The position numbers and the translations under genes were made by a program. Of a stretch of 44,950 bases of DNA, positions 7,138 to 16,561 are shown one piece after another. Under the pieces are notes generated by a model, which searched no databases, had not been told where the DNA came from, and worked only from the letters and a program-made list of their open reading frames with translations. Positions within the stretch are counted from its first letter, which is position 1; every line of letters begins with the position of its first letter. The stretch comes from Bacteroidales bacterium (GTDB lineage: Bacteria > Bacteroidota > Bacteroidia > Bacteroidales > UBA12170), in the NCBI GenBank assembly GCA_027858955.1, contig JAQIBR010000204.1:1-44950 (forward strand), read 5' to 3'.

Positions 7138-9417
7138 TCAATCTTTTGGTTTACACATTTTTGCATCAATTGCTAAATCGCGCTGTGCTTTTATTAAACT
7201 CACGCTGTGCAAGAGTAAAGTTTTACTTTCACCCATAATATCAAGGAAAAGTTTTGCATTTCGTTTACCGGATTTAGGCTTAGTTAAGCGCTTTATTTGC
7301 GCTTTTGTATATCCATCAATATCCTTTATGATAACAAGTTCCTTAGCCAATAATTGTTCAAGCTTTTCAAAATCAGATTCCCGTACAATAGTCTCAGCAT
7401 CCGATAAGAAATCGTTTAAAGAGTTATGAAGCTGATGAATATCGATCATCTGAAGCTCACCCACAGGCTTGTGATTATTATCAACGTGAGCCAAACTGGG
7501 ATCAACCATAAAGCTGGCAGAACGGGCTATTTCCCTTAAGAAATCGAGCGATTGCGAATAAAAATGAGCAGAATTAATTGATTCGTTATCAAGCTTTCTT
7601 ACAACCACTTGAATATTATCTTTAAGCTCTTTAGATCGTGCTGTAAATGCTTTGACTTTTTTACGGGCTTTTTTTAAGACTTTAATATCTTCTGTTTCTA
7701 AGCCATTAAAAGTTACGCCAACAATTTCATTAACTATACTAAACGATTCCGAAATTATTCTGCTATTACTATGGAAAATATCTAGCAAATTAAGCTGTTC
7801 TTTATCATTAATATCTATTTCCTTTTCTTCAGTTACTTTTTCTTTTTTAGAAACTATCAGCGTACGCATAATAAAATAGATTCCTATTCCAATAAATGCC
7901 AGTATAGCAATAAATCCGCCCCAATGAATAATAAGAGCCACACTAAAAGCGGCAGTAAAAGCGGCAAATGCGGTAAAGAACCAACCCAAAATAACTGATA
8001 TAACGCCAGTTATTCTAAATACGGCGCTTTCTCGCCCCCATGCTCTATCAGCTAATGAAGTCCCCATTGCAACCATAAATGTAACATAAGTAGTTGATAA
8101 TGGTAATTTTAAAGAAGTACCAATTGATATCAAAATTCCAGCAACCACTAAGTTAATCGAAGCTCGTATCATATCAAAGGCAGGTCTTTCTTCCAATGGG
8201 ATAGCAAGCTCTTCTGCACGCATAGAATCAAATTGTTGATCTATCTTATTAAGCACAGCATTAGGAACAACAGATTTTAATCTATTATTAAACGAAATTG
8301 CCCCACGAACCACGCTTTTAGAAAACTGACTTGAACCAAAACGTTCTTCACCTTCTGATTGGCGACTTAAGTCGACGGAAGTTTTGATTACTCTCCTCGC
8401 CTTTTTAGAAAAATATAAAGTAACAACCATTATCAAACCTGCAATCAATAAAAAGTATACAGGTGTTTGAACCTTTCCCGCCAAGCCTGCCATCATAAAT
8501 GCATTTGGATCGGCACCGGGATCAGCTATGAATATTTTAAACGATTCGTAGCCCGCCAAAGGAACTCCGATAAAGTTTACTAAATCGTTACCCGCAAAAG
8601 CCATTGCCAAGGCAAAAGTTCCTACAAAAACAATAAATTTAGGAATGTTCAATTTGAAAATCCAAGTAAACAATTGCATAATGATTGTCCAAGCAATAAA
8701 AGTAAAAATAAGAAGAAGTAAAGTATTCTCCTTCACCCATTCTGTGATAGAAAGGCCACTCCCTAATTCGTAATCAGAAAAGCTTGATCCTTTAATTCCT
8801 TTAATTAGTATAAAGTAAGTAATCGCTGTAATGGCAAAACCGCCCCAGACAGAGCCATAATATTTAATGCTTTTAGTAAATTTAAAAGAGAAAATCAATC
8901 GACTTATCCATTGAATAATAGCTCCGGCAAAAAAAGCGACAAAAACAGAGAGGAGAATACCGAAAATTATACCCAATGCCTTTGATGAGTTGATATAATC
9001 GGATACTTCGCCAACACCTGACGACATTACTTTAACCAATGCAATGGCAACTGAAGCTCCTAAAAGTTCAAATACAATAGATACCGTGGTGGAAGTAGGA
9101 AGCCCGTAACTGTTAAATCTATCGAGCAAAATCACATCTGTAACCATTACTGCAAAAAAGATGATCATGATCTCAGAAAAGTAGAACATGTTTGGATGAA
9201 AAATTCCTTTACGTGCTATTTCCATCATTCCGCTTGAAAAGGTAGCTCCAACAAAAACACCGAGAGCGGCGATAAGTATAATGATTTTGAAGTTAGCCGC
9301 TTTAGACCCAATAGCTGAGTTTAAAAAGTTAACGGCATCATTACTTACCCCAACAATTAAATCGCTAATTGCTAATGCGAATAAGGCTACAACTATTATT
9401 AAATAGATATTTTCCAT
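7138..9417 (-). CDS. PiT-family inorganic phosphate transporter with C-terminal PhoU-like domain
   Basis: This 759-residue inner-membrane protein belongs to the PHO4/PiT family of cation-coupled phosphate carriers. The duplicated family signature is present as GVSNDAVNFLNSAIGSKAA (about residues 23-41) and GNDLVNFIGVPLAG (about 272-285). Many hydrophobic segments occupy residues 1-510. A hydrophilic tail of about 230 residues (after KKEKVTEEKEIDINDKEQ) is predicted helical and resembles PhoU-like or DUF47 regulatory domains often fused or adjacent to PiT carriers. The protein is longer than the classical 400-500 residue PiT because of a large central loop and this tail. The gene is monocistronic. 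Substrate other than phosphate is possible but less likely. Confidence 0.88.
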   Translation of the reverse strand: MENIYLIIVVALFALAISDLIVGVSNDAVNFLNSAIGSKAANFKIIILIAALGVFVGATFSSGMMEIARKGIFHPNMFYFSEIMIIFFAVMVTDVILLDRFNSYGLPTSTTVSIVFELLGASVAIALVKVMSSGVGEVSDYINSSKALGIIFGILLSVFVAFFAGAIIQWISRLIFSFKFTKSIKYYGSVWGGFAITAITYFILIKGIKGSSFSDYELGSGLSITEWVKENTLLLLIFTFIAWTIIMQLFTWIFKLNIPKFIVFVGTFALAMAFAGNDLVNFIGVPLAGYESFKIFIADPGADPNAFMMAGLAGKVQTPVYFLLIAGLIMVVTLYFSKKARRVIKTSVDLSRQSEGEERFGSSQFSKSVVRGAISFNNRLKSVVPNAVLNKIDQQFDSMRAEELAIPLEERPAFDMIRASINLVVAGILISIGTSLKLPLSTTYVTFMVAMGTSLADRAWGRESAVFRITGVISVILGWFFTAFAAFTAAFSVALIIHWGGFIAILAFIGIGIYFIMRTLIVSKKEKVTEEKEIDINDKEQLNLLDIFHSNSRIISESFSIVNEIVGVTFNGLETEDIKVLKKARKKVKAFTARSKELKDNIQVVVRKLDNESINSAHFYSQSLDFLREIARSASFMVDPSLAHVDNNHKPVGELQMIDIHQLHNSLNDFLSDAETIVRESDFEKLEQLLAKELVIIKDIDGYTKAQIKRLTKPKSGKRNAKLFLDIMGESKTLLLHSVSLIKAQRDLAIDAKMCKPKD

Positions 9418-9566
9418 TCTCGATTAAATTTTGTGCAATTTACGTTTATTAATCAAAGGTATAAAAACATATTAAAGTTAAACTTATGTTTCTTTAATAT
9501 TAATTTATTGTTAATTCCTTTTTAACTTATAAAATAATCGTTTAGAGCTGCTACCGCGAATTTGTT

Positions 9567-9574
9567 TATTTTTG
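9567..9574 (+). promoter_or_regulatory. Probable -7 promoter element of the amidase gene
   Basis: TATTTTTG fits the Bacteroidota TAnnTTTG element, 29 bp upstream of ATG 9604. No TTG is found at the expected -33 position, so the call is moderate. Confidence 0.45.
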
Positions 9575-9603
9575 AACTTAATTAAAACATTTAACAAATC
9601 ATA

Positions 9604-10590
9604 ATGAAACTAACCGGTTCACAAATACTTCTTTCCTTCTCACTTTTCCTTTTTACTTCGGCTCTAATCGCTCAACAACCCATAAAAGTTAAAGCTAAAT
9701 CGGGCGACGGAATTCATCGTATCCTAAAACAGCATCAAATGGATACCGAAGAATACTATCATGAATTCATCAGACTAAATAAAACCAAACTAATAAAAGG
9801 AAATCTATTGTTTATAGGAAGAACCTATATTTTACCGCAAAAAAATGCAAATACGGGAACTAATTATTATGCTATTTTCGGAGAAAAATACGGGCATGTT
9901 AAAAATGTAGATAATAGTTTACAAGGAGCCGTTTATTATTTAGTAAGCGGACATGGCGGCCCCGATCCCGGTGCGGTCGGTAAAAGAGACGGTCATTTAC
10001 TTACTGAAGATGAATATGCATACGACATAAGTTTACGATTGGCCGTAGAGTTGATTAAACAAGGAGCAATAGTCTATATAATTGTTCGCGATCCTGACGA
10101 CGGCATACGCGATGATGCCTTTTTGAAAAACGATAAACATGAAACCGTTTGGAAAGACAAAGAAATTCCATTGAATATTAACAAGAAACTTAGACAACGA
10201 ACGCAAGTCGTAAATCAGCTTTATAGAAAAAATAGAGGACAGTATCAACGTCTTATAGTTATACATATTGATTCGCGCTCGAAAGGTGAAAGAGTTGATG
10301 TATTCGGTTATTACAACTCTAAAAGCAAATCAGGCAAAATATTTACTGAAAGATTGATTTCAGCTTTAAAACTTAACTACAAAAAGTATCAGCCAAAGCG
10401 TCTTTTCGGCGGTATAACAAATAACAGAGATGGATTATACATGCTAAAATATACCCATCCAGTAACTTCTTATCTAGAGCTTGGAAATATACAAAACGCT
10501 AAAGATCAGGTTAGATTCACAAAAAGCGAAAACAGACAAGCTCTTGCCGAATGGCTGGCGGAAGGCTGTATTTCGGATTTCGATCAATAG
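9604..10590 (+). CDS. N-acetylmuramoyl-L-alanine amidase with N-terminal LysM-like domain
   Basis: This 328-residue exported cell-wall hydrolase cleaves the amide bond between MurNAc and L-Ala in peptidoglycan. A signal peptide covers residues 1-23 (ILLSFSLFLFTSALIAQQ). A LysM-like segment (VKAKSGDGIHRILKQHQM ... LLFIGRTYILP) follows at about 28-78. The Amidase_3 domain holds the zinc ligands in SGHGGPDPGAVG (about 116), EYAYD (about 138) and VIHIDSRSKG (about 220), with the catalytic Glu in LELGNIQN (about 290). The sequence reads HIDS where many relatives have HANA, so the third ligand region is slightly unusual but keeps the His. It is probably periplasmic, acting in daughter-cell separation or wall turnover. 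Confidence 0.9.
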   Translation: MKLTGSQILLSFSLFLFTSALIAQQPIKVKAKSGDGIHRILKQHQMDTEEYYHEFIRLNKTKLIKGNLLFIGRTYILPQKNANTGTNYYAIFGEKYGHVKNVDNSLQGAVYYLVSGHGGPDPGAVGKRDGHLLTEDEYAYDISLRLAVELIKQGAIVYIIVRDPDDGIRDDAFLKNDKHETVWKDKEIPLNINKKLRQRTQVVNQLYRKNRGQYQRLIVIHIDSRSKGERVDVFGYYNSKSKSGKIFTERLISALKLNYKKYQPKRLFGGITNNRDGLYMLKYTHPVTSYLELGNIQNAKDQVRFTKSENRQALAEWLAEGCISDFDQ

Positions 10591-10711
10591 AAAATCATTT
10601 TTTAATATTTTTTTTATTCGAAAGTAACCTGCGTAAATAAATATTGTAATTTTGCCCCGAAATTTTAGGCTAAACATAAAATAAATCTGGGCAATAAAGC
10701 AAATAAAAATT

Positions 10712-10741
10712 TTGGTAAACAAAAAGATTATATTACTTTTG
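10712..10741 (+). promoter_or_regulatory. Promoter of rpsO
   Basis: TTG at 10712-10714 and TACTTTTG at 10734-10741, spaced by 19 bp, match the Bacteroidota -33/-7 consensus. The sequence continues CAGCCCGAA at the likely start site, about 30 bp before ATG. A second, weaker -7 (TAATTTTG at 10647-10654, followed by CCCCGAAA) lies about 90 bp upstream. Confidence 0.8.
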
Positions 10742-10777
10742 CAGCCCGAAAAAAGAAAATTATTTAATACATAACAT

Positions 10778-11047
10778 ATGTACTTAACAACTGACAAGAA
10801 GAAAGAGATTTTTAAAGATCATAGTAAATCGGAGATTGATAGCGGTTCAACCGAAGGTCAAGTAGCATTGTTCACTTTTCGCATCGCTCATCTAACAGGG
10901 CATTTGAAACTAAACAAAAAAGACAAAACAACTCAACGTTCTTTGGTTCTTATGGTTGGTAAAAGAAGAAAGTTGCTAGAATATTTAAAAGCTAAAGATA
11001 TTGAGCGCTATAGAGCGATCATAAAAAAATTAGGTCTTCGTAAATAA
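10778..11047 (+). CDS. rpsO: 30S ribosomal protein S15
   Basis: At 89 residues this is full length for bacterial uS15, which binds 16S rRNA at the junction of helices 20-22 and helps assemble the 30S platform. It contains the conserved DSGSTEGQVALFTFRIAHLTGHLK and the C-terminal GKRRKLLEYLKAKDIERYRAIIKKLGLRK. It has its own promoter and terminator, so it is transcribed separately from pnp downstream, as in many bacteria. Confidence 0.98.
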   Translation: MYLTTDKKKEIFKDHSKSEIDSGSTEGQVALFTFRIAHLTGHLKLNKKDKTTQRSLVLMVGKRRKLLEYLKAKDIERYRAIIKKLGLRK

Positions 11048-11070
11048 TCGTTTCGAATATTGGAAAGACC

Positions 11071-11103
11071 AAAAAAAAGGCAATTAGAACAATTGCCTTT
11101 TTT
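11071..11103 (+). terminator. rpsO terminator
   Basis: The stem AAAAAAGGCAATT has loop AGAAC and complement AATTGCCTTTTTT, a perfect intrinsic terminator 24 bp after the rpsO stop. Symmetric A and T tracts make it potentially bidirectional. Confidence 0.92.
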
Positions 11104-11157
11104 GGTATTTATATACTACGTCAAAAAATATAATAAATTTAATTAATACAAAAAATT

Positions 11158-13398
11158 ATGTCAAAAATTGGTATCACCAAAACGTTTACGATGGCTGACG
11201 GTTCAGAGATTACTCTGGAAACCGGAAAACTTGCTAAACAATCAAACGGAGCAGTTGTCGTTAAACAAGGAAACACCATGCTAATGGCAACAGTAGTTTC
11301 TAATAAAGAAGCTAGAGAAGATGTTGACTTTATGCCATTATCGGTCGATTACCAGGAAAAATACTTCGCTACTGGAAAATTCCCTGGTGGATTTTTCAAA
11401 CGTGAAGCTCGCCCATCAGAATACGAAATACTCATTGCCCGTCTTGTTGACCGCGCATTACGCCCTCTTTTTCCTGATAATTATCATGCAGAAACACAGA
11501 TGATGATCAGTCTTATTTCTTCCGACAAAACTGTTATGCCTGATACACTTGCAGCTCTTGCAGCTTCAGCAGCTTTAACAGTTTCCGATATTCCTTTCGG
11601 AGGTCCTATATCCGAAGTAAAAGTTGGTCGCATTAACGGCGAATTCATCTTAAATCCTACTGCCGAACAATTAGAAGAATCTGATATCGACCTTATGGTT
11701 GCTGCCACCATCGAAAATATTATGATGGTTGAAGGTGAAATGCAAGAGATTTCGGAAGCCGAAATGCTTGAAGCTATGAAATTTGCTCACGATGCTATTA
11801 AAATCCAATGTCAAGCACAATTGGAATTAGCAGAAATGGTAGAAAAAGCAAATCCTAAAAGAGAATACAATCACGAAAACAGTGACGAAGAATTTCAAGC
11901 TGCCGTATACAAAGCAACATACGATAAACTATATATCGTAGCTGGTTCAGCTTCTGCAAAGCACAAGCGTAGCGAAAAAATTGCTGAAATTAAAGCAGAA
12001 TTCTTCGATACTCTTTCAGAAGAAGATCAAAAAGAAAAAGCAGGAATGTTTAAACGCTATTTTCATGATGTTGAGAAAAAAGCGGTTCGCAATTATGTTT
12101 TAGATGAGCGCATAAGACTTGACGGTCGTAAGCTGGACGAAATTCGCCCTATTTGGACAGAAGTAGATTACTTGCCTATGGCACATGGTTCTGCTATCTT
12201 TACTCGTGGCGAAACTCAATCCTTAGTAAGTGTTACGTTAGGATCTAAACTTGATGAACAAAGAATTGACGGAGCAATTTATGATGACAATAACGATTTC
12301 TTATTGCATTATAACTTCCCTCCTTTCTCAGTAGGTGAAGCACGCTTTTTAAGAGGAACTAGTCGCCGCGAAATTGGTCACGGTAATTTAGCAATGCGTG
12401 CATTAAAACAAGTTCTTCCGGGAAAAGATGTTCTACCTTATACTATCCGTATTGTTTCTGATATTTTAGAGTCAAATGGCTCATCTTCAATGGCTTCTGT
12501 TTGTGGCGGAACACTTGCCTTATTAGATGCTGGAGTTAAAATTAAGAAACCTGTTTCAGGTATCGCAATGGGTTTAATTGCCGATACAGAAACCGGGAAA
12601 TATGGAATTCTTTCTGATATCTTAGGTGATGAAGATCATTTAGGCGATATGGACTTTAAAGTTACCGGAACGGCTGATGGTATTACTGCTTGTCAGATGG
12701 ATATTAAAGTTGACGGTCTTTCATACCAAATTCTTGAAGAAGCTTTGGCTCAAGCAAAAGCAGGTCGTTTACACATTTTAAATGAAATGATGAAGACCAT
12801 TTCTGAGGCTCGTGAAGATTACAAACCTCACGTACCTCGTATTGTTCAATTGATTATTGCAAAAGAATTTATCGGTGCAGTTATTGGTCCTGGTGGAAAA
12901 ATCATTCAGGAAATTCAAAAAACTACTAATTCAACTATAGTTATTGAAGAAGTTGGTGAAACCGGTGTTATCGATATTATGGCTGTTGATAAAAATGCAC
13001 TCGACCAAGCAGTTCAACGTATAAAGAATATTACTGCTGTTCCTGATGCAGGAACAATCTACAAAGGACTTATTAAGTCGATTACTACTTTTGGTGCATT
13101 TATTGAAATTATGCCAGGTAAAGAAGGCCTATTACATGTTTCCGAAATTGCATGGGAGCGGGTTCAAAATGTTGAAGATGTTTTAAAAATTGGAGAAGAA
13201 GTAGAAGTAAAACTTTTAGAAGTTGATTCTACTACCGGTAAATTAAAACTATCTAGAAAAGCGTTATTACCAAAACCTGAGGGTTATGTTGAGCGCCCAC
13301 CACGTACAGACAGACCTCGTGGCGATCGTGACAGAAACAGCAACAATCGGGGTCGAGATAGTCGCAGTGATGATCGTCGTAGACCAACAAATCGATAG
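11158..13398 (+). CDS. pnp: Polyribonucleotide nucleotidyltransferase (PNPase)
   Basis: This 746-residue phosphorolytic 3'-5' exoribonuclease acts in mRNA decay. Two RNase PH domains (about 10-145 and 330-545) flank an all-helical region. The second carries the [24 protein letters not shown]-type phosphate-binding loop, here beginning [23 protein letters not shown] domain ([13 protein letters not shown], about residue 575) and an S1 domain ([19 protein letters not shown], about 635-705) follow. The C-terminal tail of about 35 residues is rich in Arg, Asp and Asn and is probably disordered and RNA-binding. The gene sits between rpsO and rpoD. Confidence 0.98.
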   Translation: MSKIGITKTFTMADGSEITLETGKLAKQSNGAVVVKQGNTMLMATVVSNKEAREDVDFMPLSVDYQEKYFATGKFPGGFFKREARPSEYEILIARLVDRALRPLFPDNYHAETQMMISLISSDKTVMPDTLAALAASAALTVSDIPFGGPISEVKVGRINGEFILNPTAEQLEESDIDLMVAATIENIMMVEGEMQEISEAEMLEAMKFAHDAIKIQCQAQLELAEMVEKANPKREYNHENSDEEFQAAVYKATYDKLYIVAGSASAKHKRSEKIAEIKAEFFDTLSEEDQKEKAGMFKRYFHDVEKKAVRNYVLDERIRLDGRKLDEIRPIWTEVDYLPMAHGSAIFTRGETQSLVSVTLGSKLDEQRIDGAIYDDNNDFLLHYNFPPFSVGEARFLRGTSRREIGHGNLAMRALKQVLPGKDVLPYTIRIVSDILESNGSSSMASVCGGTLALLDAGVKIKKPVSGIAMGLIADTETGKYGILSDILGDEDHLGDMDFKVTGTADGITACQMDIKVDGLSYQILEEALAQAKAGRLHILNEMMKTISEAREDYKPHVPRIVQLIIAKEFIGAVIGPGGKIIQEIQKTTNSTIVIEEVGETGVIDIMAVDKNALDQAVQRIKNITAVPDAGTIYKGLIKSITTFGAFIEIMPGKEGLLHVSEIAWERVQNVEDVLKIGEEVEVKLLEVDSTTGKLKLSRKALLPKPEGYVERPPRTDRPRGDRDRNSNNRGRDSRSDDRRRPTNR

Positions 13399-13471
13399 AA
13401 ATTAACACTTATTGAAACAAGGAAATTAAAAGTACGTATAATCATCAGCCATTAGGATAGAAAATTAGAAT

Positions 13472-14335
13472 ATGAGGCAACTGAAGATAACCAAGCAGGT
13501 TACAAATCGCGAAACTGCATCCTTAGATAAATACCTACAAGAAATTGGGAAAGTTGATTTAATCACCGCTGACGAAGAAGTAGAGTTGGCAAAAAAAATT
13601 AGACTAGGCGATAAGCTTGCTCTGGAAAAATTAACAAAAGCCAATCTTCGTTTTGTTGTATCTGTTTCAAAACAGTATCAAAATCAAGGACTTAGTTTAC
13701 CCGATTTGATTAACGAAGGGAATATGGGACTTATTAAAGCTGCTCAACGCTTTGATGAAACAAGGGGGTTTAAGTTTATTTCTTATGCAGTTTGGTGGAT
13801 TCGTCAATCAATTTTACAAGCATTGGCCGAGCAATCTAGAATTGTCCGTCTGCCTTTAAATAAAATTGGTTCTATAAACAAAATCAATAAAGCATACGCA
13901 GCTCTTGAACAACAATTTGAGCGTGAACCAAAACCTGAAGAAATTGCAAAATATCTCGAAATCACCCTTGATGAGGTAAAAGAGTCGCAAAAAAACACAG
14001 GCCGTCACGTTTCTATGGATGCTCCACTTATTCAGGATGAGGACAACAATCTTTACGACGTTTTGCGTAACGACGAGAACATAACTCCAGAAACGGAATT
14101 ACTTTACGATTCTTTGCGCAAAGAAATAGACAGAGCTGTTTCAACACTTACTCCTCGCGAAGCTGATGTTGTTCGCTTCTATTTTGGTTTGGGCAATAGT
14201 CATCCAATGACCCTGGAAGAAATTGGCGAAAAATTTGATTTAACTCGCGAACGAGTTCGCCAAATCAAAGAAAAAGCCATTCGACGACTAAAACACACAT
14301 CGCGAAGCAAAATATTAAAAACTTATCTGGGATAA
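13472..14335 (+). CDS. rpoD: Primary RNA polymerase sigma factor RpoD (short Bacteroidota form)
   Basis: At 287 residues this is the short primary sigma factor typical of Bacteroidota, lacking the long N-terminal region of proteobacterial sigma-70. Region 1.2 ([23 protein letters not shown]) lies near residues 14-35. Region 2, with the core-binding and -10 reading helices ([30 protein letters not shown]), spans about 55-115. Region 4 has the helix-turn-helix [28 protein letters not shown] near the C-terminus. It would read the TTG/TAnnTTTG promoters seen through this window. It is probably transcribed with or just after pnp. Confidence 0.97.
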   Translation: MRQLKITKQVTNRETASLDKYLQEIGKVDLITADEEVELAKKIRLGDKLALEKLTKANLRFVVSVSKQYQNQGLSLPDLINEGNMGLIKAAQRFDETRGFKFISYAVWWIRQSILQALAEQSRIVRLPLNKIGSINKINKAYAALEQQFEREPKPEEIAKYLEITLDEVKESQKNTGRHVSMDAPLIQDEDNNLYDVLRNDENITPETELLYDSLRKEIDRAVSTLTPREADVVRFYFGLGNSHPMTLEEIGEKFDLTRERVRQIKEKAIRRLKHTSRSKILKTYLG

Positions 14336-14340
14336 TATAT

Positions 14341-14369
14341 AAAGGGTGGCTTAAGAGCTGCCCTTTTTT
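14341..14369 (+). terminator. rpoD terminator
   Basis: AAAGGGTGGCT, loop TAAG and AGCTGCCCTTTTTT form a stem with two central mismatches followed by a T-run, 5 bp after the rpoD stop. Confidence 0.85.
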
Positions 14370-14386
14370 AACACCTATTTGAAATA

Positions 14387-14407
14387 TTTCCCGCAGATAA
14401 CACAGAT
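14387..14407 (+). repeat. Left inverted repeat flanking the GxxExxY gene
   Basis: This 21-bp sequence starts TTTCCCGCAGATAAC and ends ACAGAT. Its inverted partner at 14813-14833 matches at 19 of 21 positions, differing only at two G/A sites near the inner end. It overlaps the region just before the ORF start. Confidence 0.85.
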
Positions 14408-14420
14408 ATTCGCTAAAAAA

Positions 14421-14798
14421 ATGACTGAAAACGAAATTTCATACATACTCAGAGGGGCTATTTTTAAGGTTTATAATACCCTTGGTCCCGGTTTGTTAGA
14501 ATCAGTTTACGTTGCGGCTCTTGTATTTGAAATTAAGAAGGCAGGATTGACTGTAAAAACAGAAGTCCCTTTACCGGCAATTTATGAAGAAGAAAGATTA
14601 GACCTTGGCTTTAGATTAGATATTTTGGTGAATAACCTAGTTATTATTGAAGTGAAATCAATAGAAAAGTTAGCAGAAGTTCACCATAAAATTGTTTTGA
14701 CATATCTAAAATTATCTGGCAAAAAGTTGGCGATACTTGTAAATTTTAATACCGCCGACATTTCTAAGAGTATATTCAGAAAAGTAAATAACTTATAA
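14421..14798 (+). CDS. GxxExxY family protein (PD-(D/E)XK-like fold)
   Basis: This is a 125-residue protein of the GxxExxY family. The naming motif is GLLESVY at about residues 24-30. A nuclease-like PD-(D/E)XK core is visible as FRLDILVNNLVIIEVKS (Asp about 73, Glu-x-Lys about 82-84). The function is unknown; the fold suggests nucleic-acid binding or cleavage, but I see no proof of activity. I start at ATG 14421; the upstream TTG frame lies in the flanking repeat. The gene is bracketed by a 21-bp inverted repeat (14387-14407 and 14813-14833) between rpoD and rpe, which looks like an inserted cassette. Confidence 0.85.
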   Translation: MTENEISYILRGAIFKVYNTLGPGLLESVYVAALVFEIKKAGLTVKTEVPLPAIYEEERLDLGFRLDILVNNLVIIEVKSIEKLAEVHHKIVLTYLKLSGKKLAILVNFNTADISKSIFRKVNNL

Positions 14799-14812
14799 AA
14801 ATATCAGCGGCA

Positions 14813-14833
14813 ATCCGCGTTATCTGCGGGAAA
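14813..14833 (-). repeat. Right inverted repeat flanking the GxxExxY gene
   Basis: Reverse complement of the left copy with two differences (GCGGAT in place of ACAGAT at the inner end). It lies 15 bp after the stop codon. Confidence 0.85.
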
Positions 14834-14892
14834 AAATAAGTGTCCGAGTAGTACCCTTTTTTAAATTTAATCCATACTTTTACAAAAAAAAC

Positions 14893-15543
14893 ATGATTGC
14901 TCCATCTTTGCTTTCAGCCAATTTTGCCAATCTTGAAAAAGATATTCAAATGCTTAACAAAAGTGAAGCTGATTGGATACATTTAGATGTGATGGATGGT
15001 GTTTTTGTTCCTAATATTTCTTTTGGCTTACCAATTGTTTCAACTGTTAAAAAGCTTACTAACAAGTCTTTAGATGTCCATCTTATGATTGTAAAGCCAG
15101 AAAATTACTTTGAAGCTTTTGTTCAGGCAGGCGCTGATTATATAAGTTTTCATTTAGAAGCATCAACTCATGTTCGTCGTTCTATTCAATTATTAAAAAA
15201 ACTTGGCGTTAAAGCAGGCATAGTACTTAATCCCCACACTCCTGTTTCTCTTTTGGAGGATGTAATTGATGAGCTCGATTATGTTTTATTAATGTCAGTG
15301 AATCCAGGTTATGGTGGGCAACGATTTATTGAGCAAACTTATAGCAAAATAGAAAAACTTAAGCAACTCATTAAGGAATCTTATTCTAATGCACTTATTC
15401 AGGTTGATGGTGGCGTAAATACAGAAAATGCAAAAGCACTTTATAAGGCTGGCGCTGATGTTTTGGTTGCTGGAAATGCTGTTTTTTCGGCTCAAAATCC
15501 TGTAGAAACTATTGCTCAAATTAGAAATGCAAAAAGAACTTAA
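14893..15543 (+). CDS. rpe: Ribulose-phosphate 3-epimerase
   Basis: This 216-residue TIM-barrel enzyme interconverts ribulose 5-phosphate and xylulose 5-phosphate in the pentose phosphate pathway. Diagnostic motifs are APSLLSANFANLEKDI at the N-terminus, HLDVMDGVFVPNISFG (metal ligands His and Asp, about residues 31-46), DVHLMIVKPENY, VLLMSVNPGYGGQRF (about 130-145) and IQVDGGVNTENA (about 175). Full length, with ATG 14893 matching the usual MIAPS start. Confidence 0.97.
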   Translation: MIAPSLLSANFANLEKDIQMLNKSEADWIHLDVMDGVFVPNISFGLPIVSTVKKLTNKSLDVHLMIVKPENYFEAFVQAGADYISFHLEASTHVRRSIQLLKKLGVKAGIVLNPHTPVSLLEDVIDELDYVLLMSVNPGYGGQRFIEQTYSKIEKLKQLIKESYSNALIQVDGGVNTENAKALYKAGADVLVAGNAVFSAQNPVETIAQIRNAKRT

Positions 15544-15594
15544 ACTAATGCTTTTAAATCAGGTCTGCTTCGAAAAATTATAAGAATAATAAAA

Positions 15595-15692
15595 GCCACA
15601 AAATCACCTAGTCACTAAAACCCACAAAAGCCATATTATTTGTTTTCTAAATTTAGTGATATTCTGTGTTTTGGTGTATTGGTGGCAAAAAA
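15595..15692. repeat. Small CAC-rich inverted-repeat element, copy A
   Basis: The left arm (15595-15630) runs GCCACAAAATCACCTAGTCA and on. The right arm (15652-15692), read in reverse complement, starts ATTTTTTGCCACCAATACAC. Both are built from CAC-AAA-like units and are imperfect inverses of each other. A related pair flanks 40977-41222. It lies in the otherwise empty 216-bp gap between rpe and the HAD gene. I see no coding content. Confidence 0.6.
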
Positions 15693-15759
15693 TGTTTGGA
15701 AAGGACTCTTGGATTATTTAAATTCAGTCTATTATCAATGAGTTAGATACATTATTTAA

Positions 15760-16455
15760 ATGACTAAATACAAACACATTTTTATCGATCTCGACAAAAC
15801 ACTTTGGGATTTCGATGCCAATGCATTAATAACATTAGGTGAGCTATTCGATACATATCAATTAAAAGAAAAGGGCATAGAAAATTTTGATTGTTTCTTG
15901 ACTTTTTACAAAGCATATAATCACACTCTTTGGGAAAAATATAGAAAAGGGGAAATAAATAAAGCTGTTTTAAGCGTTGAACGTTTTAATGGAAGTCTGA
16001 AAAATTTCGGAATTGATGATTTCGACATTGCAAAAAAAATGGCATTAGATTATATTCGTATTAGTCCAACCAAAACAAAACTCTATCCAAATGCAATTGA
16101 AGTAGTTACAGAGTTAAGCATGAAATACAGTTTGCATATTATTACGAACGGCTTTTCAGAAGTTCAATTTATTAAAGTTAAGAATTCAGGACTATCTCCT
16201 TACTTTGAGACTATTATAACTTCCGAAATGATTGGAGTACAGAAACCAGATCCTAAGATATTCCTTTTTTCTTTGGGAAAAACCAGTGCCAAAATAGGAG
16301 AAGCTCTTATGATTGGTGATGATTTGGAAGCTGATATTTTAGGAGCACAGAAAATAGGAATGGACCAAATATATGTCAATTTCGAAAAAAAACCACATGC
16401 GAATTTGCCTTTATATGAGGTGAATAACCTACTTGAGATATTAGATATATTGTAA
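15760..16455 (+). CDS. yjjG: YjjG-family HAD phosphatase (noncanonical pyrimidine nucleotidase)
   Basis: This 231-residue HAD-superfamily enzyme resembles YjjG, a house-cleaning nucleotidase that dephosphorylates damaged pyrimidine nucleotides. HAD motif I is FIDLDKTLWDFDAN (nucleophile Asp about residue 11). Motif II is IITNGFSEVQFIKVKNSGL, motif III the Lys in EMIGVQKPDPKIF, and motif IV MIGDDLEADILGAQKIGM. The TLWDFDAN stretch is characteristic of YjjG-type members. Substrate is inferred from family only. Confidence 0.88.
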   Translation: MTKYKHIFIDLDKTLWDFDANALITLGELFDTYQLKEKGIENFDCFLTFYKAYNHTLWEKYRKGEINKAVLSVERFNGSLKNFGIDDFDIAKKMALDYIRISPTKTKLYPNAIEVVTELSMKYSLHIITNGFSEVQFIKVKNSGLSPYFETIITSEMIGVQKPDPKIFLFSLGKTSAKIGEALMIGDDLEADILGAQKIGMDQIYVNFEKKPHANLPLYEVNNLLEILDIL

Positions 16456-16561
16456 GCTTTTTTTTACTTTTTCCGATAAATCGTCAATTATATCTTTATA
16501 AATCAAATACACGAATATGTGTTATGCTGATATAAAATTATATTTACCGAAATTTTTGAAT

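Noticed and set aside
10474-10797. 107-residue minus-strand frame near rpsO
   Set aside because: It covers the amidase 3' end and the rpsO promoter region in antisense and has no features of its own.
14379-14420. Upstream TTG start for the GxxExxY protein
   Set aside because: The added residues are a translation of the flanking inverted repeat; ATG 14421 fits the family length.
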